A stretch of 64,000 bases of DNA from JBBQWR01 sp038210495 (GTDB taxonomy: Bacteria > Planctomycetota > Planctomycetia > Pirellulales > DATAWG01). Positions within the stretch are counted from its first letter, which is position 1, and every line of letters begins with the position of its first letter. A program made the translations under genes and the position numbers. The stretch lies in the NCBI GenBank assembly GCA_038210495.1, contig JBBQWR010000005.1:1-64000 (forward strand). Reading direction: 5' to 3'. The notes under the pieces were generated by a model. That model did no database searches and had not been told where the DNA came from. It saw only the letters and a program-made list of their open reading frames with translations. Below, in pieces: positions 33,276-41,153 of this stretch.

Positions 33276-35902
33276 GGCTCTGCGTGTGTGCCTGCGAGGA
33301 GGTCGTTGATCCGCTGGCGGGCGGCTTCAAGCGCGGCGGGAAGTTTTTCCGGTTGCTTGCCGCCGGCTTGGGCCATGTCGGGCCGGCCGCCGCCTCGGCC
33401 GCCGACCACCTCGGCCGCCGCGCGTATCCAATCTCCGGCGTTCAGACCCCGGTCCTCCAGATCGCGGGTGATCCCGGCCACAATCGTCACCTTCTCTTCG
33501 TCGCGGCTGGCCAAGAGAATGGCGATCGGGCTGGTTTTCTTTCGCAGTTGGTCGATCAATTGCCGCATTCCCTGGGCCTCGGCGCCGGGTGTTTCAGCCA
33601 CGACAAATAGCGTCTCGCCGACGCGCGTGGCGTCGGCCAGAAGTTTGTCCGCCGAAAATTCCGCCGAACGCGGGCCCCCGGCAAGCTGCTTCTTCAGATC
33701 GCGCACTTCCTTGGTCAGTGCAGCCACCCGGGCTGGCGCTTCGCTCACCGGCACTCGCAGGGCGCCGGCGACCTCGGCCAGCGCCGATTCCGCCTTCCGC
33801 AGTCGTTCGAGCGCGGCCTCGCCCGTCACGGCCGTGATTCGCCGGGTGCCGGCCGAGACGCTCTCCTCGCCGACGATGCGAATCAGACCGATCTGCCCCG
33901 TGTTGCCGACGTGCGTGCCGCCGCAGAGTTCTTTGCTGAACTGGCCCATCGAAACCATTCGCACGTTGTCGGGATACTTTTCGCCAAAGAGCATCATCGC
34001 GCCGGCCTTGCGAGCGTCGGCGATCGGCAGTGTCGTCCAATTGACAGGGTCGGCCGTGGTCACTCGCTCGTTGACTTCGGTTTCGATTTTGGCGAGCGTT
34101 TCCGGATCGATCGACGAGGGATTGGCGAAGTCGAATCGCAACAAATCCCGATCGACCTTCGAGCCCTGCTGTTGGGCGTGCGAGCCGAGATATTTTTGCA
34201 GGGCGTAGTGCAAGATGTGCGTTGCCGAGTGCGCACGGCGGATGCCGGCCCGCCGAGCCATGTTCACGCGCGCGGTCACTGCCGATCCCAGATGCAGGGT
34301 TCCCTCGCGCAAATGACCGACGTGCAGCGTGAAGCCATCTTCCTTCTGCGTGTCGAGGACCTCGAAACGCACGCCGGCGGCGACAAGCTCGCCCGTGTCG
34401 CCGACCTGTCCGCCGCTTTCGCCATAGAACGGCGTGCGATCGAGCGCGATGGTGATCGGTTGCTCGTGGCCGACCTCGGTGATCTCCTCGACCAGATGTT
34501 CTTGGGCCAGGATTCCGACGATCTTTCCCTCGGCCTCGACTTGCTCGTAACCGAGAAACTCGGAGCCATGCATGACCTTCTTCAGCGGGTCGAGCGGCGA
34601 TGACTTGAACAACTCTTTCCGCACGCCGCCGCCCGATTTCTTGCCGTGCTCTTCCATTTCGTGCTGGAAGCCATCCCAGTCGAACGTGAAATTATGCTCG
34701 GCGGCGAGCGTCTCAAGTAGCTCAGGCGGAAAACCATGCGTCGTATACAACTCGGCGGCGTCGTGACCCGCCACCAGCGACTTGCCGTTCTTCTTCATGC
34801 CGTCGAACAGGCGGTTGATGCGTTCGAGTCCCGCGTCGATCGTCGACAGAAAGTTGGACTCCTCGGTCTTGATGACCTGTGCCACGCGGTCGACCGTCTG
34901 CGTCAACTCGGGATAGGAATTGCGCATCTGCGTGGCCACTTCAGCCACAAGCTGGTTGAGAAATGGCTTGTGGACGTTCATCTGATGACCGTCGAGCACG
35001 GCCCGGCGAAGCAATCGGCGAACGACATACTTTTGCTTTTCGTTGCCCGGGTAAACTTCTTCGTGGATGGCGAACGTGCAAGCCCGGACGTGGTCGGTGA
35101 TGCGCCGGAGCCGTCGGCCGTTTTCGCTGTTGGGGTCGTACTTCACGCCGCAGACTCCGGCGGCCGCCTCGACGATCGGCCGAAGGATGTCGATGTGGTA
35201 GTTGGTGTCGACGCCTTGGAGCATCGAGGCGGTTCGCTCCAGGCCCATGCCTGTATCGATGTTCTTGCTAGGTAGCGGTCGGAGATTGCTGGGCGGCGCG
35301 CCGACGCGATTGAACTGCGTAAATACGAGGTTCCAAATCTCGACCTCGCCGCCGGTGGGCGGATGATAGAAGATTTCGCTGCATGGGCCGCACACTCCGT
35401 CCGGCCCTTGGCTGGGGGCGCTGGCGGGCCAGAAATTATCGCTCTCGCCGAATCGCACGATTCGATCCGCCGGCAGCTTGATCTCCTTGTTCCAGATATC
35501 GAACGCCTCGTCGTCTTCGAGATAGACGGAAACCGTGAGCCGGTCCCCCTGGATTCCGAGCCACTTGGGCGAGGTCAAAAATTCCCAGGCCCAGTGGATC
35601 GCCTCGCGTTTGAAGTAGTCGCCGAAGCTGAAATTGCCCAGCATCTCGAAGAACGTGTGGTGGTAGGCCGTCCGGCCGACGTTGTCGATATCTCCGGTTC
35701 GCAGGCATTTTTGGCAGGTCGTCGCCCGCGTGAAATCGAGCTTCACCTTGCCGAGAAAATGGTCCTTGAACTGGTTCATGCCAGCGGGCGTGAACAGCAC
35801 GGACGGGTCCCAGCGGGGCACGAGCACATCGCTCGGGCGGCGCTTGCAACCCTTGGATTCGAAGAAGGCAAGATACTTTTCGCGGAGTTCGTCGGTCTTC
35901 AT
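33263..35902 (-). CDS. alaS: Alanine-tRNA ligase
   Basis: An 879-residue protein from ATG 35902 (MKTDELREKYLAFFESKG), the standard AlaRS start and length. Domains in order: class II catalytic core (residues about 1-250; VLFTPAGMNQFKDHFLG, NIDTGMGLERTA), helical tRNA-recognition region, editing domain with the zinc-binding HSATHILHYAL and CGGTHVGNTG motifs (about 560-700), and C-terminal oligomerisation/C-Ala domain (GGRGGGRPDMAQAGG). It charges tRNA-Ala in the cytoplasm. It is monocistronic by appearance, with its own spacer on both sides. The last residues (EPRTK) come from repeat C. Confidence 0.97.
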   Translation of the reverse strand: MKTDELREKYLAFFESKGCKRRPSDVLVPRWDPSVLFTPAGMNQFKDHFLGKVKLDFTRATTCQKCLRTGDIDNVGRTAYHHTFFEMLGNFSFGDYFKREAIHWAWEFLTSPKWLGIQGDRLTVSVYLEDDEAFDIWNKEIKLPADRIVRFGESDNFWPASAPSQGPDGVCGPCSEIFYHPPTGGEVEIWNLVFTQFNRVGAPPSNLRPLPSKNIDTGMGLERTASMLQGVDTNYHIDILRPIVEAAAGVCGVKYDPNSENGRRLRRITDHVRACTFAIHEEVYPGNEKQKYVVRRLLRRAVLDGHQMNVHKPFLNQLVAEVATQMRNSYPELTQTVDRVAQVIKTEESNFLSTIDAGLERINRLFDGMKKNGKSLVAGHDAAELYTTHGFPPELLETLAAEHNFTFDWDGFQHEMEEHGKKSGGGVRKELFKSSPLDPLKKVMHGSEFLGYEQVEAEGKIVGILAQEHLVEEITEVGHEQPITIALDRTPFYGESGGQVGDTGELVAAGVRFEVLDTQKEDGFTLHVGHLREGTLHLGSAVTARVNMARRAGIRRAHSATHILHYALQKYLGSHAQQQGSKVDRDLLRFDFANPSSIDPETLAKIETEVNERVTTADPVNWTTLPIADARKAGAMMLFGEKYPDNVRMVSMGQFSKELCGGTHVGNTGQIGLIRIVGEESVSAGTRRITAVTGEAALERLRKAESALAEVAGALRVPVSEAPARVAALTKEVRDLKKQLAGGPRSAEFSADKLLADATRVGETLFVVAETPGAEAQGMRQLIDQLRKKTSPIAILLASRDEEKVTIVAGITRDLEDRGLNAGDWIRAAAEVVGGRGGGRPDMAQAGGKQPEKLPAALEAARQRINDLLAGTHAEPRTK

Positions 35903-35970
35903 GGCACGGGGGATTATGGAGGGTGGAGTTAATTGAAAAAAAGGGGGCTTGCCCAAGAGAAGCCGCGAAC

Positions 35971-36036
35971 CCGGCTCTCAACGTCGAGACTTATCTCCGG
36001 GGCTTCGGCGAGACGCCTCAAGCCCCGGCCACCCGA
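35971..36036. repeat. Repeat B, partial copy
   Basis: The segment reads CTCTCAACGTCGAGACTTAT, then CTCCGGGGCTTCGGCGAGACG and AAGCCCCGGCCACCC, matching the inner and right part of repeat B. The remainder of the 368-base spacer (35903-36270) holds nothing else I recognise. Confidence 0.65.
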
Positions 36037-36270
36037 TGAAATCGCGGCGCGAATAACCTAGGACAGCCACGCCGAGCAGCGAGTTCGCTTGCCGGCCGGC
36101 GTTAGGCCGTAATGATAGCCGTTTCGGCTAGAAGGGACTAGATTGAGCCGGCGGTGGGGACGCACGGACGGACGCCTCGTATCGGCGGCCGCTACTTATT
36201 CATTGAGCTGTTAGAGACTGTCGGCTCGGGGACAGGGGGCTTACGCAGGCTTACGCCCCTCGCTCGCCAC

Positions 36271-37431
36271 CTAGTTGGTCGAGGGCGGATCCTTTTTCTC
36301 GGTTTCCTTTTCCTTACGCTTCTTGAGTTGGTCGACCGACACGGAGCCGTTGCTGTAGATCTGGTCGCGGATCAGGTTGCCGTCTTTGTCGACTTCGGCC
36401 CAGCGGCCGTTGGGCACCCCTTTGCCGTACATATTCAGCGCCCATTGTCGGCCATCTTCGTAATAGAACCAGACCGGGCCGTCGAGCTTGTCGTCCTTGT
36501 AGATTCCCTTGGACTTGATTTGCCCGAGGTCGTACCACTCAGTCCAGGCGCCCTGCTTGAGTCCATCGTGCATCGTCATTTCTAGATGCTTTTTTCCGTT
36601 GGCGAACATCACGAACTGCGGCCCCTCGCCTTGGCCGTGGGCGTAGTGCCCTTGAATTTCGATCGGGCTCCCTTCCTTGTCGAACCACTGGGTGAGCGTT
36701 CCTTGCACCTGACCTTTAATATATTCCGACTCGGTCTTCTTTAGGCCGTCGGCATACCACTCGGTGTGCGTGCCGTTTTCGACGCCATCCTTGTAGGTCG
36801 TTTGCAGTTTAAGATGGTGGTCGGGATCGTCGTGCCATTCTCGATAGGCGCCGTCCTTCTGGCCTTTGTGGAAATGGGCCTCGATGCTTTGGTTGCCGGA
36901 ATTAAACCAGCGCTGCTCGAGCCCCTCTTGATCGCCGCGGACGTAGTTCAGCAGGAACCGGGGCTTGCCGTCGGAATATCGCTGATCGAGTTTGCCGTGC
37001 AGCTTGCCGTCGAGATAGTCGGAGTCGAGCGTCACCGTGCCATTGGTGCCCCATTCGGTCTGTTTGCCGTTGAGCTTGCCGTCCTTGTAATCGCTTTGGC
37101 GAACCTTGTCGCCGTTGGAAAGAAACCGGGTCTCTCGGCCCTCTTTCAGTCCATGCTTATAGGCGCCTTCGGACCGGACGGCGCCGCCGGGGAAAAGTTC
37201 TTTCCAAGGGCCATCGAGCACGTCGTTTTGATAGTGATATCGCGACTGCTCATCGCCCGAGCTGTAATAGGCGATCTCCCAGCCGTGCTTGACCGGGTCG
37301 CCGTGACCGGTGTCTTTTACTTCGCGATGCAAGCGGAGCGTGCCGGCGGAATCGCGTTGATCGACGATTTTGACATCGCCGAGGGCAAAGCCGAGAGCGA
37401 GAGCGACGAGGGCGCGAGCGACGAGAAGCAT
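36271..37431 (-). CDS. Exported MORN-repeat protein
   Basis: A 386-residue protein. A short signal peptide (LLVARALVALALGFALG) is followed by about twelve MORN_2-type repeats of 20-25 residues with the pattern Y-x-x-G-x-x-x-G-x-x-x-x-W/F-x-x-x-G (for example YKDGKLNGKQTEWGTNG, YLDGKLHGKLDQRYSDG, YKDDKLDGPVWFYYEDG). The tail is Lys/Glu-rich. MORN_2 proteins are often labelled 'toxin-antitoxin system YwqK antitoxin', but here export and isolation argue for a surface beta-structure instead. It is not in an operon. The function is unknown. Confidence 0.8.
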   Translation of the reverse strand: MLLVARALVALALGFALGDVKIVDQRDSAGTLRLHREVKDTGHGDPVKHGWEIAYYSSGDEQSRYHYQNDVLDGPWKELFPGGAVRSEGAYKHGLKEGRETRFLSNGDKVRQSDYKDGKLNGKQTEWGTNGTVTLDSDYLDGKLHGKLDQRYSDGKPRFLLNYVRGDQEGLEQRWFNSGNQSIEAHFHKGQKDGAYREWHDDPDHHLKLQTTYKDGVENGTHTEWYADGLKKTESEYIKGQVQGTLTQWFDKEGSPIEIQGHYAHGQGEGPQFVMFANGKKHLEMTMHDGLKQGAWTEWYDLGQIKSKGIYKDDKLDGPVWFYYEDGRQWALNMYGKGVPNGRWAEVDKDGNLIRDQIYSNGSVSVDQLKKRKEKETEKKDPPSTN

Positions 37432-37660
37432 AGAGAAATCCGCCTAAGATGAATTTCAGCCGCGAGTGGCCGAGCGTCAACAAGGCCGCGGACCGAGCCC
37501 ACGCCGACCCTTGTGCGGCGCAACTGCTAATTCAATCATAAATTCAAATTAGCGCGGTAACAGGCGAAATCCGCCTGGCGGGCCAAATCTCGCGCTTGCG
37601 GGCGCCGGACACTTAGGCCGTTACGACCGGCGCCATCGTTTTGACTCGTCGCACTGGCGG

Positions 37661-37760
37661 TGGCGGTCGGGCCGAAGGAACGCCCTAGTAGCCTGCTCTC
37701 GAAGTCGAATCCATGCTCCGGGGCTTCGGCGAGTACGCCTCCAGCCGCGGCCACCCGGCG
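37661..37760. repeat. Repeat B, near full copy
   Basis: The segment contains GGGCCGAAGGAACGCCC, CCTGCTCTCGAAGTCGAATC, CTCCGGGGCTTCGGCGAG and CCAGCCGCGGCCACCCGG in the order seen (in reverse) at 12133-12240. It is directly followed by a short copy of repeat A. Confidence 0.7.
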
Positions 37761-37790
37761 TGAGAAGGGGACAGTCCCCGGCGGTTTTGC
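37761..37790. repeat. Repeat A, short form
   Basis: The bases TGAGAAGGGGACAGTCCCC followed by GGCGGTTTTGC join the outer flank of one repeat A half to the outer flank of the other through a single core palindrome. The rest of the spacer 37432-37660 has no gene. Confidence 0.7.
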
Positions 37791-37812
37791 ACCCGGCGTA
37801 TTGTCGGGGCCC

Positions 37813-40623
37813 TTAGAATGGCACGTCGTCCAAGTTCGCCGCAGCGCGTTGCAAGTCGCGAGGCGCCGCGGCTTTTTTCTTGGCCGATTTCTTCACGGCC
37901 GCTTTCTTGGCTTTCTTTTTTGGCGCTGCTACGGCGCCGTCCGTTTCGATGTCGGCTGGCTCGGCCATTTTTTTGGCGGCTCGCTTTTTCGCTGGAGATT
38001 TCTTGGGCGCGGCCGCTTTCGCCCCGCGGCGGCCGGCTTTTTTCTTCGGCGGTCCGGCGGCGGCCCGTTCGGCCAATAAGTTGAGCGCCATCGGCAGCAG
38101 CACTTCGTCGGCCGTCGTATTCTTCGGCAGCGAAGCATTGGTCACGCCGTCGGTGACGTATAGACCATAGCGACCATCGAGAAGCTGAATGGGTTGGCCG
38201 GTGATCGGCGAGGCTTCCAGCACCTTGATCGGCTCGCGTTTGGCGCCGAAGCCGCGCCGTTGGACCTTGGGCTGCGCCAATAGCTCGATCGCCTTCTCGA
38301 GCGTCACGTCGATCGGCGAAATTTCCGCCGGCAGCGAACGAGTTTCGGCGCCGCTTTTCACATAGGGTCCATACCGCCCGTTGAAAACGGTGATCGGCTC
38401 GCCCGTCGTCGGCTGCGGGCCCAGTTCGCGGGGCAGCGACAACAGCTTCACGGCGGTCGCCAGATCGATCGACTCAGGCGTCATCCCCTTGAGCAGCGAC
38501 GCATTTTGCGGCTTGTCGTCTTCGGTGGCCGGCGCTCGTTGAATGTACGGACCGAACCGGCCCGTCTTCACGTAAATGGCCCGGCCCGTGTCGGGACACA
38601 TGCCCAGCGGCTCCTCGGCCTTCTGAGCGTTGTCCAGAAGCTCCAGCGACTTGGCTAACGTGACTTCATCCGGCGGCATCGTTTCCGGCAGCGCGGCGCG
38701 ACGCTCTCCCTGTTCGAGGAACGGCCCATAGCGGCCGATCCGCACGAAGATCGGTTCAAAACCTTCGGGATGCGCGATCAAGACCCGGCTCACTTCGCGG
38801 GCCTGAATTTGGTCGACCTTGTCCTCCAAGTGCGGCTTGAGCCCCGACTTGCCGTTGCCGAAATAAAACTTCCGCAAGTAATCGGCGTATGTGGCCTCGC
38901 CCCGGCTGATCGCGTCGAGATCGTCTTCCATCTGAGCGGTGAATTGATAATCCACCAGCCCGGGCAGATGGCCTTCGAGCAATTGCGACACGGCGAACGC
39001 GGTCCAGGTCGGCGCAAGGGCCGTACCCTTCTTGAACACGTATTCGCGGGCCAAAATCGTTTCGATAATCGAGGCATAGGTGCTCGGCCGGCCGATCCCC
39101 ATTTCCTCGAGCGCTCGAATCAGCGATGCTTCGCTAAATCGCGGCGGCGCCTGCGTGAGATGTTGCTTCGGCTGCAATTCCTTGCAGGCGATCGCGTCCC
39201 CTTGCTTGACCGCGGGGAGCATCGCTTCCTTGTCGGCCAGTTCGCCCGACGGATCGTCCGAGCCTTCGACATAGGCCCGCAGATAGCCGGGAAACTCGAT
39301 CGTCTTGCCGCTCACCTGAAAGAGGGCGCCGTCGCCGTCGATGGCCAACGTCAGTCGCCGGCCCCGAGCGTCGGCCATTTGGCTAGCCACGGTCCGCTTC
39401 CAGATCAGGTCGTAGACACGGAACTCGTCGGAGCCCAGCTTGTCGCGAAGCTGCTCGGGAAAATCAAACGGATGCCCTGCCGGGCGAATCGCCTCGTGTG
39501 CCTCTTGGGCGTTCTTCACCTTGGTTTGATACAGCCGCGGAGCGTCGGGCAGATATTCCGGGCCGTATTGCGCGGAGACTAACTCGCGAGCCGCCTCGAT
39601 CGCCACCTTGGCCAGGTTGGTCGAGTCGGTTCGCATGTAGGTGATATGCCCGTTTTCGTACAAGTGCTGAGCGGCTTGCATTGTCCGTCGGGCAGTGAAT
39701 CCGAGCTTGCGGTTCGCCTCTTGTTGCAGCGTGCTGGTCGTGAACGGCGGATAAGGCTTCGAGGTGTACGGTTTGTCGTCGAGTTTGGCGACGACGAATT
39801 TCGCCGCGCGAAGTCGCTGGACCAGCGAGTCGGCCCCGGCTGCGTCGAGCAGCAGCAGTTCGTCGTTCTTGAGCTTGCCGGTGGCCGGGTCAAAATCCTT
39901 GCCGGCCGGAATCTTTCGGCCATCGACGGACATCAATTCGGCTTGGAACTCTTGGCCGGCCAGGCTGGCGAATTGGCCCAGCAGATCCCAATATTCGGCT
40001 TCGTGGAAAGCCATCCGCTGCCGCTCGCGCTCGACGATCAGCCGCACGGCGACGCTCTGAACGCGGCCAGCCGAAAGCTTCGGCTTCACTTTTTTCCAGA
40101 GCAGCGGCGAAACCTCGTAGCCATACAGCCGGTCGACAATCCGGCGGGCTTCTTGGGCACGAACTAAGTCTTGGTCGATGTCGCGAGTGTGGGTTAGCGC
40201 GTCCTGAATCGCTTCTTTGGTGATCTCGTGGAACACGAGCCGATGGACGGGCACCTTGGGCTTAAGAATCTCGTTGAGATGCCAACTGATGGCCTCTCCC
40301 TCGCGATCCTCGTCCGTCGCCAGATAGAGGTCTTTGGCGTCCTTAAGCAGATCCTTGAGCTTGCGGACCTGAGCCGTCTTGTCGGGCGGCACAATATATA
40401 AGGGAGCAAAATCGGCTTCGACATTAACTCCCAACCGCGACCACGGCTCCTTGCGATACTGCTCGGGAATCTGTTTCGCGCCCTGCGGCAGGTCGCGAAT
40501 ATGGCCGATGCTGGCCTCGACCGTGAAATCGTTACCGAGAAACTTGCTGATCGTGCGGGCTTTGGCCGGCGATTCGACGATCACCAACGACTTGCCCGTC
40601 CGCTCTGCCGCTTTTTTTGCCAT
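37813..40623 (-). CDS. topA: DNA topoisomerase I
   Basis: A 936-residue type IA topoisomerase. The Toprim domain is at residues 11-130 (E17 in VIVESPAKA; DEDREGE at 104-110). The catalytic tyrosine is Y329 in ITYMRTDSTN. After the core (to about 600) there are no zinc-finger cysteine quartets. Instead there are several topoisomerase C-terminal repeats (TGRFGPYIQ, NGRYGPYVKSG, DGRYGLYVTDG) and a Lys/Ala-rich tail (KKKAKKAAVKKSAKKKAAA) that should bind DNA. It relaxes negative supercoils in the cytoplasm. ATG 40623 gives the usual MAKK start. The gene stands alone. Confidence 0.97.
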   Translation of the reverse strand: MAKKAAERTGKSLVIVESPAKARTISKFLGNDFTVEASIGHIRDLPQGAKQIPEQYRKEPWSRLGVNVEADFAPLYIVPPDKTAQVRKLKDLLKDAKDLYLATDEDREGEAISWHLNEILKPKVPVHRLVFHEITKEAIQDALTHTRDIDQDLVRAQEARRIVDRLYGYEVSPLLWKKVKPKLSAGRVQSVAVRLIVERERQRMAFHEAEYWDLLGQFASLAGQEFQAELMSVDGRKIPAGKDFDPATGKLKNDELLLLDAAGADSLVQRLRAAKFVVAKLDDKPYTSKPYPPFTTSTLQQEANRKLGFTARRTMQAAQHLYENGHITYMRTDSTNLAKVAIEAARELVSAQYGPEYLPDAPRLYQTKVKNAQEAHEAIRPAGHPFDFPEQLRDKLGSDEFRVYDLIWKRTVASQMADARGRRLTLAIDGDGALFQVSGKTIEFPGYLRAYVEGSDDPSGELADKEAMLPAVKQGDAIACKELQPKQHLTQAPPRFSEASLIRALEEMGIGRPSTYASIIETILAREYVFKKGTALAPTWTAFAVSQLLEGHLPGLVDYQFTAQMEDDLDAISRGEATYADYLRKFYFGNGKSGLKPHLEDKVDQIQAREVSRVLIAHPEGFEPIFVRIGRYGPFLEQGERRAALPETMPPDEVTLAKSLELLDNAQKAEEPLGMCPDTGRAIYVKTGRFGPYIQRAPATEDDKPQNASLLKGMTPESIDLATAVKLLSLPRELGPQPTTGEPITVFNGRYGPYVKSGAETRSLPAEISPIDVTLEKAIELLAQPKVQRRGFGAKREPIKVLEASPITGQPIQLLDGRYGLYVTDGVTNASLPKNTTADEVLLPMALNLLAERAAAGPPKKKAGRRGAKAAAPKKSPAKKRAAKKMAEPADIETDGAVAAPKKKAKKAAVKKSAKKKAAAPRDLQRAAANLDDVPF

Positions 40624-41153
40624 GCCTGTTTCCGGTCGTTTCGCGAGATGGGCTAGTGGAGGTTTGATAAGCTGGGAGGAGTTGTCACTAAGTATCGCCC
40701 GCGCGCGGGTAATTTTTGAGTCGTCGATCGCCGCGCCGCCCCAATCGGCGTAGGGCGTTTGTTCGCCCGGGGCTTAAGGCGTTATAATGGGAATATTCGC
40801 TTGAAGTGTCGCGATGGCACGGCGTACGCATGAGGCGTGAATTCTCGTCGAGCCGAGTTGGTAGATTGGGATTGCATTGGCCATCGCCGCGCTTAAAATC
40901 TCAAGTTTTCGCAAGTTACGTCGATTGTTGGCCAAGCGCTTGGGGACCCTTCGATGCCGATTTCGAGTGGGATTACGGTCCGTGCTCGGTGTCGTTCGAG
41001 GTCGTTTGTTTTCATAGGAAATCCACAAGCCAAGCCGACCGTGACTGGGTAGTCTCGGCCTTGGCTGCTATATTCGCATAACCGTCAATGGCCACCGCTG
41101 TCAAGGCGTAATCGCTTGTTCCGGCGGCGGCGATAACCAAGGAATCAGTTTTC
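40624..41153. other. Spacer between divergent genes topA and the SurA-like gene
   Basis: The 530 bases must contain the promoters of both neighbours. Reading frames here are short and unlike known families (for example 40806-41081). AAGGA lies 8 bases before ATG 41154. No RNA gene or strong hairpin was seen. Confidence 0.4.

Noticed and set aside
40806..41081. Possible 91-residue gene in the topA spacer
   Set aside because: No ribosome site, odd composition and no family resemblance.
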